Assembly: GCF_000993785.3 (NCBI RefSeq)
Contig: NZ_CP009922.3
Coordinates: 2,790,001-2,854,000, forward strand
DNA: 64,000 bases
DNA from: Streptomyces xiamenensis
GTDB taxonomy: Bacteria > Actinomycetota > Actinomycetes > Streptomycetales > Streptomycetaceae
Direction of reading: 5' to 3'
Position numbers and translations under genes: made by a program. The stretch's first letter is position 1; each line of letters starts with the position of its first letter. Shown piece after piece: positions 25,501 to 33,639 of the stretch. The notes beneath the pieces were generated by a model that saw nothing but the letters and a program-made list of their open reading frames with translations, did no database searches and was not told where the DNA came from.

Positions 25501-26876
25501 GTGCCGCGCTACTGGGTCTGCTGGCAGTGATCGTGCTGACAGCGGGCACCGGGTATTTCGTAGCCCAGGAATTCGCCTACGTGGCCGCCGACCGGCTGGC
25601 CCTGCAAAGCGAGGCCGACGCGGGTGACAAGCGTGCCGCCCGCGCGCTGAAGGTCCAGGAACGGCTGTCCTTCATGCTCTCCGGCGCCCAGCTGGGCATC
25701 ACCGTGACGGGCCTGATCGTGGGTTTCCTGGCGGAACCCGCCTTCGCCACCCTGCTCGATCCCGTACTGAGCGGCATGGGCGTGCCCGAGGCCGCCGCGA
25801 CGGGTGTCGCGCTGGTGACGGCGTTCCTGCTGGCCACCGTCATCCAGATGGTCCTGGGTGAGCTGGGCCCCAAGAATCTCGCGCTCGCCGTGCCCGAGCG
25901 TCTGGCCAAGTCCCTCGCCTCCTCCACCCTCGCCTACCTGAAGATCGCGGGCCCCGTGGTCCATGTCTTCGACTCGGTGGCCAACAAGCTGCTGCGCAAG
26001 GTCGGCATCGAGCCGGTCGAGGAACTCCACCACGGGGCGACCCTGGAGGAGCTGGGACGGCTGATCGACGAATCCCACGAGCACGGGCAGCTGACGCATG
26101 ACACCGCGCAGCTCCTCGATCACGCTCTGGAGTTCTCGGACCGCACCCTCGCAGAGGTGATGGTGCCCAGGGTCGACGTGTCCTATGTACGCGCCACCGA
26201 TCCGGCCTCCTCCGTCGTCGCGCTGATCGGCGAGCACGGCCACTCCCACTACCTGGTGGTCGGCGAGCGGATCGATGACATCACCGGCGTGCTCGGGGTG
26301 CGCGAGCTGATGCGCGCGACACCGCCGGAGCTGGCGGACGCCCAGGCGGGCCCGCTGGCCAGGACCGCGCTGCTGCTGCCCGACACCCTGCCGCTGCCGG
26401 GTGCTGTGGAACAGATGCAGGCGGCGGGCGAGGAGTTCGCCGTGGTGCTGGACGAGTACGGCGGTCTGGCCGGCATCGTCACCCTGGAGGACATCGCCGA
26501 GGAACTGGTCGGCGACATCGCCGACGAGACCGACGAGATCGAGCTGCCGGCGATCGCCGACGGCACCAGCTGGCTGGTGGACGCGGGCCGCCGCGTCGAC
26601 GAGGCGGCCGAGGCCACCGGCATCGCACTGCCGGAGGAAGAGGACTTCGAGACCGTGGCCGGTCTGATCATCAACCGCTGTGGCCGTTTCCCCGGCGTCG
26701 GCGACCGCATCGAGGTCGGCCTGGCGGACGGCGCCACGGCCGTCATCGAGGTGCTCACCCTCGACCGGCGGGTGCCGGGCCGGGTCCGGCTGGAGCGCGT
26801 CGAGCCGCCCGCGGAGGGCACCGCCGGGGACCTCCCGGTGGGCGCGCCGCGTGAACGGGTGGAGCAGCGCTCATGA
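25497..26876 (+). CDS. CNNM/CBS/CorC-type membrane protein (hemolysin family), long form
   Basis: A 459-residue member of the HlyC/CorC family, related to CNNM-type magnesium or cobalt transport proteins. The N-terminal DUF21/CNNM domain has about four hydrophobic segments (ALLGLLAVIVLTAGTGYFVA, SGAQLGITVTGLIVGFLA and others). A CBS pair follows (about 210-335; VMVPRVDVSYVRA, LGVRELM, DEYGGLAGIVTLEDI), then a C-terminal CorC_HlyC transporter-associated domain. The start codon is TTG 25497, with GAGGTGG about 8 bases upstream. It overlaps the next gene by 4 bases. Direction and ion are not established. Confidence 0.88.
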   Translation: MSAALLGLLAVIVLTAGTGYFVAQEFAYVAADRLALQSEADAGDKRAARALKVQERLSFMLSGAQLGITVTGLIVGFLAEPAFATLLDPVLSGMGVPEAAATGVALVTAFLLATVIQMVLGELGPKNLALAVPERLAKSLASSTLAYLKIAGPVVHVFDSVANKLLRKVGIEPVEELHHGATLEELGRLIDESHEHGQLTHDTAQLLDHALEFSDRTLAEVMVPRVDVSYVRATDPASSVVALIGEHGHSHYLVVGERIDDITGVLGVRELMRATPPELADAQAGPLARTALLLPDTLPLPGAVEQMQAAGEEFAVVLDEYGGLAGIVTLEDIAEELVGDIADETDEIELPAIADGTSWLVDAGRRVDEAAEATGIALPEEEDFETVAGLIINRCGRFPGVGDRIEVGLADGATAVIEVLTLDRRVPGRVRLERVEPPAEGTAGDLPVGAPRERVEQRS

Positions 26877-27895
26877 GCATGGGCATGGCAGCGTTCATCA
26901 CCGTGCTGCTGCTGATCGGCAGTGGCTTCTTCGTGGCCGCCGAGTTCGCGCTGGTCGCCGCCAAGCGGCACCGCCTGGAGCAGGCCATCACCGAGGGCAA
27001 GCGAGGCGCCAAGGCGGCGCTCGCCGGAACACGTGAGCTCTCGCTCATGCTGGCCGGCGCCCAGCTGGGCATCACCGCGTGCACCCTGGGGCTGGGCTCC
27101 ATCTCCAAGCCGGCGATCTCGCACGAGGTCGATCCGCTGCTGGAGAAGCTGGGGCTGCCCGGCGGGCTCTCCTACGGCATCGCGTTCCTGTTCGCGATGG
27201 TCGTGGTGGTCTTCCTGCACATGGTGGTCGGCGAGATGGCGCCCAAGTCCTGGGCGATCTCCCACCCGGAGCGCTCGGCGATGCTGCTGGCACCGCCGTT
27301 CCGCGCGGTGGTGGGGGCGGTCCGGCCGGTCATCTGGCTGATGAACAAGATCGCCAACGGTCTGGTGCGGCTGTGCAAGGTGACCCCGCGCGAGGAACTG
27401 ACCTCGATCCACGACCGGGAGCAGCTGGCCCATCTGGTCGGCGAGTCCCAGCGGCTCGGCCTGATCAGTGAGGCCGACTCGGGGCTGATCACCCGCTCGC
27501 TGACCCAGCCGCTGTCGCCGGTGGGCGGCATCCTGGTGCCGGCCGACAAGATCGCGGAGGTGCCGGCGGGCGCCGGGGCCGACGCGATCCTGACCGCGGC
27601 GACCGCCAGCAACCACACCCGGCTGCTGGTAAGGGACGGGGAGCGGATCCTCGGCTCGGTGCACGCGCGCGACGCCATCGTGGCGCGGGCCCGCGGACAG
27701 CGGGTCACCGCGGGCGAGCTGGCCCGGCCGGTGCCCGAGCTGGCCCCGGACGACACCGTCTCGTACGCGGTGGAGCAGCTGCGGCAGCGGCGCGCCTCGC
27801 TGGCGGTGGTCCGCGACGGTGAGGGACGGCTGTCCGGGCTGATCAGCCTGGATGACCTGCTGGTGCGGCTGATGCGGCCGGAACCGGTGGCGTAA
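26873..27895 (+). CDS. CNNM/CBS-type membrane protein (hemolysin family), short form
   Basis: A 340-residue paralogue of the preceding gene. It has the CNNM membrane domain (FITVLLLIGSGFFVAAEFALVAAKRHR, AGAQLGITACTLGLGSIS, FLFAMVVVVFLHMVVGEMAPK) and a CBS pair, but ends after GLISLDDLLVRLM, without the CorC_HlyC domain. ATG 26873 overlaps the previous stop (ATGA), so the two are co-translated and may form a heteromer. A strong bidirectional hairpin follows. Confidence 0.88.
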   Translation: MSMGMAAFITVLLLIGSGFFVAAEFALVAAKRHRLEQAITEGKRGAKAALAGTRELSLMLAGAQLGITACTLGLGSISKPAISHEVDPLLEKLGLPGGLSYGIAFLFAMVVVVFLHMVVGEMAPKSWAISHPERSAMLLAPPFRAVVGAVRPVIWLMNKIANGLVRLCKVTPREELTSIHDREQLAHLVGESQRLGLISEADSGLITRSLTQPLSPVGGILVPADKIAEVPAGAGADAILTAATASNHTRLLVRDGERILGSVHARDAIVARARGQRVTAGELARPVPELAPDDTVSYAVEQLRQRRASLAVVRDGEGRLSGLISLDDLLVRLMRPEPVA

Positions 27896-27905
27896 CGGAG
27901 CGGGC

Positions 27906-27941
27906 GAGGGCCCCGGGACGGTTTTCCGTCCCGGGGCCCTC
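27906..27941. terminator. Bidirectional hairpin terminator
   Basis: Perfect 15-base arms GAGGGCCCCGGGACG/CGTCCCGGGGCCCTC with a T-containing 6-base loop, between the convergent CNNM operon and imine-reductase-like genes. Confidence 0.8.
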
Positions 27942-27968
27942 GTGTGTGTACGGGGGCCGCCCCTGCGT

Positions 27969-28061
27969 TCACCCCGGTCCGATCACCTCGATGAGCCGGG
28001 CGAGGGCGCCGCCCATGCCGCCCGGGCCGAGGACGGTGACGTCGGTGGGGCGCGGGTTCAT
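27969..28061 (-). pseudogene. Truncated NAD-binding (imine-reductase-like) gene fragment
   Basis: A 30-residue frame whose start ATG 28061 overlaps the stop of the upstream gene (ATGA). It encodes PTDVTVLGPGGMGGALARLI, the first beta-alpha unit of a Rossmann fold and similar to VTVLGLGAMGSALA in its neighbour, then stops after EVIGPG. No continuation of the fold was found in the remaining 28 bases before the hairpin. It looks like the remnant of a second dehydrogenase gene in a former operon. Confidence 0.6.
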
Positions 28062-28963
28062 CGGACGGGTTCCTTCCCCGGGCCGCTCAGCAGGGTGGCG
28101 AGCGCGGGGCTGTCCTGGTCGCCGAGTCCGGCGGAGACCGCGCGGTTGAGGAGTTCTTGCACCGGGATCATCAGCGCCGGATCGACGCCCTGCGCGGTAC
28201 TGGCCTCGATGAGATTCACGAAAGCGGTGGCCTGCATCGCGAGGGGGGAGGACGCCGGGCCGAATTCTCCGCTGTCGATCTGCCGGGCCCAGTCCGGGAA
28301 TCCGGACATCATCGCGGTCATCCAGGGAATCAGCAGTTCGTCGGTGAATTCCCGGGTGCTGCCGCCCTCCGTTCGGGCGAGCGCGGTGGCGTGCAGATAT
28401 CCGGCGAACAGCCCGTACATTCCGCTGAGCAGCGCGAGATCGTACAGGGAGGCCAGGCCGGGATCGTCCCCCAGCCAGCGGGCGGCGCCCAGGAGTTCGA
28501 GGGCGGCGCGGTGCTCCTCGAGGGCGGACCGGTCGCCGCTGTACAGCACCAGCGAGCCGGGTCCGCCGATCATCGGCGGGACGGCCATGATGCCGCCGTC
28601 CACGTACCGTGCGCCGCGCTGGGTGGCCCACTCGGCGAACTCCCGTGCCTGGGCCGGGGTGCCGTTGGTGAGGTGGACCAGGGTGCGGCCCTTCAGGGCG
28701 TCGCCGATCGCGCCCAGGGTGGCGTAGGCGGCGGTGTGGTCCAGCACGCACAGCACGACCAGTTCGCCGGCCGTCACCGCCTGCCGGGCGTCGTCGGCCC
28801 GGGTGGCGCCGCGTGCGGCCAGGGCGTCCGCCCTGGCCGGGGTGCGGTTCCAGACGGTGACCGGACGGCCGCCGTCGAGGAACGCGGTGGCCAGGGCGCT
28901 TCCCATGGCACCCAGGCCCAGCACCGTCACCGGGGTGACGGGGGATGTCCCGCTCACGTGCAT
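28058..28963 (-). CDS. NAD(P)-dependent imine-reductase-like oxidoreductase
   Basis: A 301-residue enzyme of the beta-hydroxyacid dehydrogenase/imine reductase superfamily. The N-terminal dinucleotide motif GLGAMG (residues about 16-21) and the NRT motif after beta-2 (WNRTPAR) favour NADPH. The C-terminal helical domain contains ASLYDLALLSGMYGLFAGYLHA, with an Asp in the usual catalytic position of imine reductases. ATG 28963 is chosen by similarity of the Rossmann start. It is divergent from the HxlR gene, which probably controls it, and overlaps a truncated paralogue fragment at its 3' end. Confidence 0.85.
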   Translation of the reverse strand: MHVSGTSPVTPVTVLGLGAMGSALATAFLDGGRPVTVWNRTPARADALAARGATRADDARQAVTAGELVVLCVLDHTAAYATLGAIGDALKGRTLVHLTNGTPAQAREFAEWATQRGARYVDGGIMAVPPMIGGPGSLVLYSGDRSALEEHRAALELLGAARWLGDDPGLASLYDLALLSGMYGLFAGYLHATALARTEGGSTREFTDELLIPWMTAMMSGFPDWARQIDSGEFGPASSPLAMQATAFVNLIEASTAQGVDPALMIPVQELLNRAVSAGLGDQDSPALATLLSGPGKEPVR

Positions 28964-29038
28964 CGCTCCGCTTCGTGTCGAGGGGTATTCAGAACTGGCG
29001 CCAGGAGAAAGCCTGTTCCACGGCGGTACGATCGGCAA

Positions 29039-29061
29039 GTACCGACTATGAAGTCAGATAC
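29039..29061. promoter_or_regulatory. Probable HxlR operator
   Basis: An imperfect dyad centred on GACT-ATGA-AGTC (29044-29055) with partly matching outer ends GTAC/GATAC. It lies in the divergent region 34 bases before the HxlR start and 76 bases before the oxidoreductase start, the expected place for a shared operator of a DUF24-type repressor. Confidence 0.5.
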
Positions 29062-29094
29062 CTACCTACAGGTGCGTACGGGCGGGGAGTCGCG

Positions 29095-29484
29095 ATGCGG
29101 GAACAGCCTTATGTGTGCGGAATTGACGCGGCCGTCGATGTCATCGGCGGAAAGTGGAAAGTGCTCATTCTGTGGGCGCTGAAAGACGGCAAGCAGCGTT
29201 TCGGGGAAGTGAAACGGCAGATTCCCGGGGTGAGCGAGAAGGTGCTGATCCAGCAGTTGCGGGAGCTGGAGGCCGACGAGATCGTGCACCGGGAGGTCCA
29301 CCGCGAGGTGCCGCCGAAGGTGGAGTACTCGCTGACCGCGCTGGGGGTTTCGCTGAACGGGGCGCTGGGCCCGCTGGGGGACTGGGGCCGGGAGAACATG
29401 GCGCACATCGCGGCCGTCCGCGGCGAACTGTGCGCGGACAAGGCGGGGAAGACGAAGGCCGGGGCCGTGGGTGGCACGCTCTGA
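29095..29484 (+). CDS. HxlR-family transcriptional regulator
   Basis: A 129-residue winged-helix protein. It has the family signatures CGIDAAVDVIGGKWKVLILW, FGEVKRQIPGVSEKVLIQQLREL and VEYSLTALG, plus an N-terminal Cys (YVCG) often used for redox or electrophile sensing in this family. ATG 29095 follows GGGGAG at 29084-29089. It is transcribed away from the imine-reductase-like gene and probably represses it until an aldehyde or quinone-like signal appears; the signal is inference. A hairpin overlaps its stop codon. Confidence 0.88.
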   Translation: MREQPYVCGIDAAVDVIGGKWKVLILWALKDGKQRFGEVKRQIPGVSEKVLIQQLRELEADEIVHREVHREVPPKVEYSLTALGVSLNGALGPLGDWGRENMAHIAAVRGELCADKAGKTKAGAVGGTL

Positions 29485-29495
29485 GCGTGCCACCC
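29469..29495. terminator. Convergent hairpin terminator overlapping HxlR stop
   Basis: Perfect 11-base arms GGGTGGCACGC/GCGTGCCACCC; the 5-base loop contains the TGA stop of the HxlR gene. Confidence 0.7.
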
Positions 29496-29544
29496 AGGGC
29501 CCCGGCCGGGAGTACGGGGTCGTGCGGGTGCGAGTGCGGTGCGG

Positions 29545-30279
29545 TCAGTCGCCGATCGTCACGGACTCGATGACGATGTCCTTGACCGGCCGGTCCTGGG
29601 CCGCGGTCTCGGTGGTCGCGATGGCGTCCACCACGGCCCGGGACTCCTCGTCGGCGACCTCGCCGAAGATGGTGTGCTTCCCGTTGAGATGCTCGGTGGG
29701 GACCACCGTGATGAAGAACTGCGAGCCGTTGGTGCCCGAACCGTCCGGGTTCAGCCCCGCGTTGGCCATCGCCAGCAGGTACGGCTCGTCGAAGGTCCGG
29801 CCGGAATCGACCTCGTCGTCGAACTGGTAGCCCGGGCCGCCCATGCCGGTGCCCTGCGGGTCCCCGCCCTGGATCATGAAGCCGTCGATCACCCGGTGGA
29901 AGATGAGGTCCTGGTAGAGCGGCTCGCCGTCCTGCTGCCCTTCCCAGGGCAGCGAACCGTCCGCCAGTCCGGCGAAGTTGGTCACCGTCAGCGGCGCTTC
30001 CTCGGGGAACAGCGTCACCGTGATGTCGCCCTCGCTGGTGTGCAGGACGGCGCTGGTGGCCTGTGAGGCCTCCGCTCCGGCGGGGCCGGCCAGGGAGGAC
30101 GGGATGTCCTGCCCGAGGTCGCTCTGCTCCTCTTCCTGCCCGTCCTGCTCCTGCTGCCCGCCCTGCTGTTCCTGGCCCTGGGAGTCCGAGGACCCCTCGT
30201 CCCCGGATTCGGAGCCGCAGGCCGTGATCAGGCCCAGGCACAGCAGCGCGGCGGCCAGCCGCCGGGAGGTGCGGTTCAT
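29545..30279 (-). CDS. Peptidyl-prolyl cis-trans isomerase lipoprotein (cyclophilin type)
   Basis: A 244-residue exported protein. The lipoprotein signal ends LITAC, so it is lipid-anchored. A Ser/Gln/Glu/Asp-rich tether (SDSQGQEQQGGQQEQDGQEEEQ) spans about residues 25-55. A cyclophilin domain covers about 78-243, with LIFHRVIDGFMIQGGDPQGTG, NGSQFFIT and HTIFGEV. The catalytic Arg in FHRV and Phe/Met in FMIQGG are present. It assists folding of secreted proteins outside the membrane. It follows the anti-sigma gene on the same strand with a 62-base gap, so it may belong to that stress operon. Confidence 0.9.
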   Translation of the reverse strand: MNRTSRRLAAALLCLGLITACGSESGDEGSSDSQGQEQQGGQQEQDGQEEEQSDLGQDIPSSLAGPAGAEASQATSAVLHTSEGDITVTLFPEEAPLTVTNFAGLADGSLPWEGQQDGEPLYQDLIFHRVIDGFMIQGGDPQGTGMGGPGYQFDDEVDSGRTFDEPYLLAMANAGLNPDGSGTNGSQFFITVVPTEHLNGKHTIFGEVADEESRAVVDAIATTETAAQDRPVKDIVIESVTIGD

Positions 30280-30341
30280 GTGCGACGCCTTCCGTCCGTG
30301 GTCATGTCGGCCAGCACATCATGCATCACACCGGCCCCGCA

Positions 30342-31664
30342 TCACTCGAAAAGGTCACGCCATTCCGGGGCGAGGGCGATCTCCCTCAGCTCCTCCATCG
30401 TCAGCGGGCTGTCGGGGCGGCTCACGACGTCATCGTCCTCCAGGCCCGGCATATTGGTCACCGTGATGTCCACCATCCCCCCGTCGGGGAACACGACCGA
30501 GGCCGACCAGATGCCCGTCGGGTCGCCTTCCGAGGGGCCGAGGGCGCACAGCCGGATGTCCGTGCCGTCGTCGACCGGTTCGTTCCGGCAGTCGTCGAGT
30601 TCGTCCAGAACCGCCCGCTCCTCCTCGCTGAGCTCCACGTCGTCCCAGCTGTCGAAGTACCCCATGCCGGGGTCGTAGGGCTCGTACGGCTCGTAGGAGG
30701 CCCACAGCAGGATCGAGACGTAGGCGGGACCGTCGCCGTCGTCCACCACCAGGGACACCTCGCCCGGCGCCTCCTCTTCCTCCCCCACACCGTCGGTGAC
30801 CGTCAGGCGCTCCGGGGCCAGGTCGCGGAACAGGTCCCGCAGCACCTCGGGCGCGACATTGACCATCTCGGGGTCGAAGTCGTCGTCGGCCGGTGCGCCC
30901 TGGGTGCCGTCCACCAGGTCGAAGACCTGCTGCCAGACCGGCGCGGTGGCGATCGCGGCCAGCTGGTCCTCGTCGAGGAGCGGCTGGTAGCTGTCCGGAT
31001 CGGCGATCCGCGAGAGGTCCTTGTCGAGATCGACGGAGACCGAGCGCATGGAGGGAACGTCCTCGAAGGGCCCTTCCTTCTCCAGCGTCGCGTTCCAGGT
31101 CGTCATGTCCGGCATGTCCTCCATGCCGTGCCAGTCCCACCGCAGATGGGTCAGCACCGAACCGTCGTCCAGGTCCTGCTGCGAGCAGTGGTAGCCCGGC
31201 TCGTCGGGCACCACGCAGCCCGCTTCCACCCGGAAGTCCTCGATCGCCCAGCGGTGCAGCGTCACGCCCAGCGTGACCTCCCCGGGGACGGAGTCCCGCA
31301 GGGTCAGGTGAATGCTCGGGGTCTCCAGGCCGCGCGGGCTCTCGGCCTCGCTGCTCGTGACCTCCACCCCCTCGGGCAGCATGGCGCTGAGGGTCTCGAT
31401 CATCTCCTCGCTGTTCTCCGGGGTGGCGGCCACCGGGGTGGTCTGACCGCCGCCGGTGAGCTGGACCGCGCCGACGGACAGCAGTGCCACCGAGGCCGCG
31501 CCCGCCACGATGCCGGCGCGCCGGCGGAACACCCGGGCCCGGCCGCGCCGCAGCCCGCCCTCGGCCAGCCGCAGCGGGTCGGGCTCGAAGCCCTCGCCGG
31601 TGTGCCGGAGCATGGTGCTCAGTTCGTGTTCGAAGCTGGCGGGAGTGTCGTCGTTTCTCTTCAT
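30342..31664 (-). CDS. Membrane anti-sigma factor with large extracellular duplicated domain
   Basis: A 440-residue single-pass protein. The cytosolic N-terminus (about 49 residues, FEHELSTMLRHTGEGFEPDP...) would bind the sigma factor; it has no zinc HxxxCxxC motif. One membrane helix follows at about 51-70 (AGIVAGAASVALLSVGAVQL). The extracellular part (about 75-440) is acidic and made of two related halves: each starts with an LPEG/LAPE segment and ends with a W-x-x-[VL]-F segment (PVWQQVF, PEWRDLF). The same architecture forms the secreted protein at 32330. ATG 31664 follows GGAGAG. It starts 20 bases after the sigma stop, so the pair is co-transcribed. What it senses is unknown. Confidence 0.72.
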   Translation of the reverse strand: MKRNDDTPASFEHELSTMLRHTGEGFEPDPLRLAEGGLRRGRARVFRRRAGIVAGAASVALLSVGAVQLTGGGQTTPVAATPENSEEMIETLSAMLPEGVEVTSSEAESPRGLETPSIHLTLRDSVPGEVTLGVTLHRWAIEDFRVEAGCVVPDEPGYHCSQQDLDDGSVLTHLRWDWHGMEDMPDMTTWNATLEKEGPFEDVPSMRSVSVDLDKDLSRIADPDSYQPLLDEDQLAAIATAPVWQQVFDLVDGTQGAPADDDFDPEMVNVAPEVLRDLFRDLAPERLTVTDGVGEEEEAPGEVSLVVDDGDGPAYVSILLWASYEPYEPYDPGMGYFDSWDDVELSEEERAVLDELDDCRNEPVDDGTDIRLCALGPSEGDPTGIWSASVVFPDGGMVDITVTNMPGLEDDDVVSRPDSPLTMEELREIALAPEWRDLFE

Positions 31665-31684
31665 GGGGTGTCTCTCCATCGGCC

Positions 31685-32194
31685 TTACCGCGCGATCAGT
31701 TCAGCGAGACCGGACGCGCCGAGCACGCCTCGGAGCTTGGTCAGGGCCCTGCTGCTGCGGGTGCGCACCGCGCTGGAGCTGGTGCGCATCATCTCCGCGG
31801 TCTGCTCCACACTCAGGTCCTCCCAGAACCGCAGCACCAGGACCGTCCGGTCCAGGGGCGGCAGCTGGGCGAGTGCCTGGAGCAGGGTGACCTTGAGGGT
31901 GGAGTCCGTCGAGGGGGCGGGCTGGTCGGGCAGCGCCACCGCGGGCCGTTCACCGCTGCTGCGGCGGCGCTTGTAGGTCAGGAAGCAGCGCACCAGAACG
32001 GTGTGGGCGTACGCCGCCGGGTTGTCGATGCAGCGCTTGCGTTTCCAGGCGGTGTACATCCGCCCGAGCGTCTCCTGGACGAGGTCCTCGGCGAGGTGGG
32101 TGTCGCCGCTCGTCAGCAGGCACGCGGACCGGTACAGCGCACCGCTTCGCCGCATGGCGAAGTCGTGGTACGCCTCCAGATCCCGCTGCTTCAT
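31685..32194 (-). CDS. SigE-family ECF sigma factor paired with anti-sigma
   Basis: A 169-residue ECF sigma factor. Region 2 is LYRSACLLTSGDTHLAEDLVQETLGRMYTAWKR; region 4 is LPPLDRTVLVLRFWEDLSVEQTAEMM and SSSAVRTRSSRALTKLR. ATG 32194 follows GAGGGGG. The anti-sigma gene starts 20 bases downstream. A promoter-like element at 32241-32271 is repeated upstream of the secreted paralogue, which suggests autoregulation. It should direct RNA polymerase to a small envelope-related regulon when its anti-sigma releases it. Confidence 0.87.
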   Translation of the reverse strand: MKQRDLEAYHDFAMRRSGALYRSACLLTSGDTHLAEDLVQETLGRMYTAWKRKRCIDNPAAYAHTVLVRCFLTYKRRRSSGERPAVALPDQPAPSTDSTLKVTLLQALAQLPPLDRTVLVLRFWEDLSVEQTAEMMRTSSSAVRTRSSRALTKLRGVLGASGLAELIAR

Positions 32195-32240
32195 CAGGTC
32201 CCCCTCAACATTCCCCGGGGCTGCCCCCGCTCACTTCCAT

Positions 32241-32271
32241 GACGCGCGAGCAGCCGCCGGACGTTACAGCC
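32241..32271 (-). promoter_or_regulatory. Candidate ECF promoter of sigma/anti-sigma genes
   Basis: On the minus strand GGCTGTAAC (32271-32263), 18 bases, then CGTC (32244-32241). The AAC and CGTC elements are typical of ECF-dependent promoters. It would give a leader of about 40 bases before ATG 32194. The same pattern with two base changes lies at 33640-33670. Confidence 0.6.
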
Positions 32272-32280
32272 TATTTCCGG

Positions 32281-32310
32281 GGGTGGCGGTGATCGCCGTC
32301 ACCGCCACCC
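32281..32310 (-). terminator. Hairpin terminator after secreted paralogue
   Basis: Perfect 12-base arms GGGTGGCGGTGA/TCACCGCCACCC with a 6-base loop, 20 bases after the stop of the secreted-protein gene and just before the sigma promoter. It separates the two transcripts, at least partly. Confidence 0.7.
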
Positions 32311-32329
32311 TCCGGGCGTACCGAACGGA

Positions 32330-33547
32330 TCAGACCGCGGAGGCGCCGAACAGGTCCTGCCAGGCGCTGTCGGTGGCGATGTCGGCCAGCTGGTCCACGC
32401 TCAGCGGGGCGTCGGCGCGGGTCGGGTCGCTGTCCCAGTCGGCGACGTTGTACTGGGTGATGTCGAGGCTGGAGCCGTCGGCGTAGTACACGGTGGCGGA
32501 CCACAGACCCAGCGGGTCATCGTCGCTCGGCGCCCAGGCGCACACGTTCAGCTCGTCGCCGTTGTCCAGGATGGTGTGCTCGCACTGCGGGCCGAACTCC
32601 TCGTCGGCGGCGGCGTCGAAGTCGATGCCCTCATCGAAGCCCTCCTCGTCCCAGGGGCCGAAGGCGAAGATGTCCACCAGCACGGCGCCCCGGCCGTCGT
32701 CGACCAGCAGGGAGGCGTAGTCGACCTCCTCCTCACCGGCCTCGACGGGGGTGACCTCGATGCCCTCGGGCGCCAGCGAACGGAAGGTGTCCTGGAGCTG
32801 CGCGGCGGGGATCTGCGGGCCGTCGGGGCCCTCCCACTCCTCCTCGACGGGCTCGCCGTACTCGGCGTCGAGCGCGGCCAGCAGGTCCTGCCACACCTGG
32901 GACTGCGCGGCCTCGGCCAGCTGAGCCTCGTCGAGGACCGGGACGTAGGCGCCGGCGTCAGCCACCTCGGTGAGGTCCTTGTACTGCGAGAGGTAGACGC
33001 TGCGGCCGCTCTCGTTCGCGAAGTCCGGGCTCCCCGGGCCCTCCAGCCACACGTCCCAGCCGATCGCGTGGTAGGCCTCGCCGTCCTCGCCCTCGCCGGT
33101 GCCGTCGGTCTCGTACTCCCAGGTGTTGACCGAGAGCAGCCGGCCGTCGGACAGCTCGGTCTCGACGCAGTCGCCGAGGAAGCCGTCCTCGGCGTCGCCC
33201 TCGTCGATGTCCTCCGGGCAGCCGGCGTACTCGCGCCAGTCACCGGTGGAGCGGTGGACGCCCACGTCGATGGTGGTGGCGCCGCCGGTGTTGTCCGTGG
33301 CCTCGACGTAGGCGTACGGGTACTCGCTGTCCTGGTAGCCCTCGCCGAAGGACTCGGTGATCTCGGTCCCCTCCGGCAGCAGCCCGGTCAGCGCCTCGAC
33401 GATCTCCTGCCCGGTGGCCGGAGCGGTGCCCTGCTCGGACGCCGCGCTCACGGACGCCGCCCCCATGGTGGTCGCCGCGGCGACGGTGGCGATGGCCGCC
33501 GTCAGAGCCGCCCGGCGCCGCCAGCTGCGCTTCACAATCTTCTCCAT
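32330..33547 (-). CDS. Secreted paralogue of the anti-sigma extracellular domain
   Basis: A 405-residue exported protein. Residues 1-36 are a signal peptide (MEKIVKRSWRRR, hydrophobic Ala-rich core, cleavage near VSA-AS). The acidic mature part matches the extracellular part of the anti-sigma at 30342 along its length: GLLPEGTEIT (versus AMLPEGVEVT), AYVPVLDEAQLAEAAQSQVWQDLL (versus SYQPLLDEDQLAAIATAPVWQQVF), FRSLAPEGIEVT (versus FRDLAPERLTVT), DPLGLWSATVYYADG and a final AWQDLFG. It too consists of two related halves of about 190 residues. It lacks the anti-sigma segment and a membrane anchor. ATG 33547 fits the signal peptide; GTG 33568 is an alternative. Its role is unknown; a decoy or co-sensor is inferred. 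Confidence 0.72.
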   Translation of the reverse strand: MEKIVKRSWRRRAALTAAIATVAAATTMGAASVSAASEQGTAPATGQEIVEALTGLLPEGTEITESFGEGYQDSEYPYAYVEATDNTGGATTIDVGVHRSTGDWREYAGCPEDIDEGDAEDGFLGDCVETELSDGRLLSVNTWEYETDGTGEGEDGEAYHAIGWDVWLEGPGSPDFANESGRSVYLSQYKDLTEVADAGAYVPVLDEAQLAEAAQSQVWQDLLAALDAEYGEPVEEEWEGPDGPQIPAAQLQDTFRSLAPEGIEVTPVEAGEEEVDYASLLVDDGRGAVLVDIFAFGPWDEEGFDEGIDFDAAADEEFGPQCEHTILDNGDELNVCAWAPSDDDPLGLWSATVYYADGSSLDITQYNVADWDSDPTRADAPLSVDQLADIATDSAWQDLFGASAV

Positions 33548-33639
33548 CGTTCCCGGACCCCCATCCACACCGGCCTCCGGCCGGTGAAAGTGCCTGGCGA
33601 GGCGGGGTTTCCCCGTCGCTCTCGCCCTTCACTCCCTTC

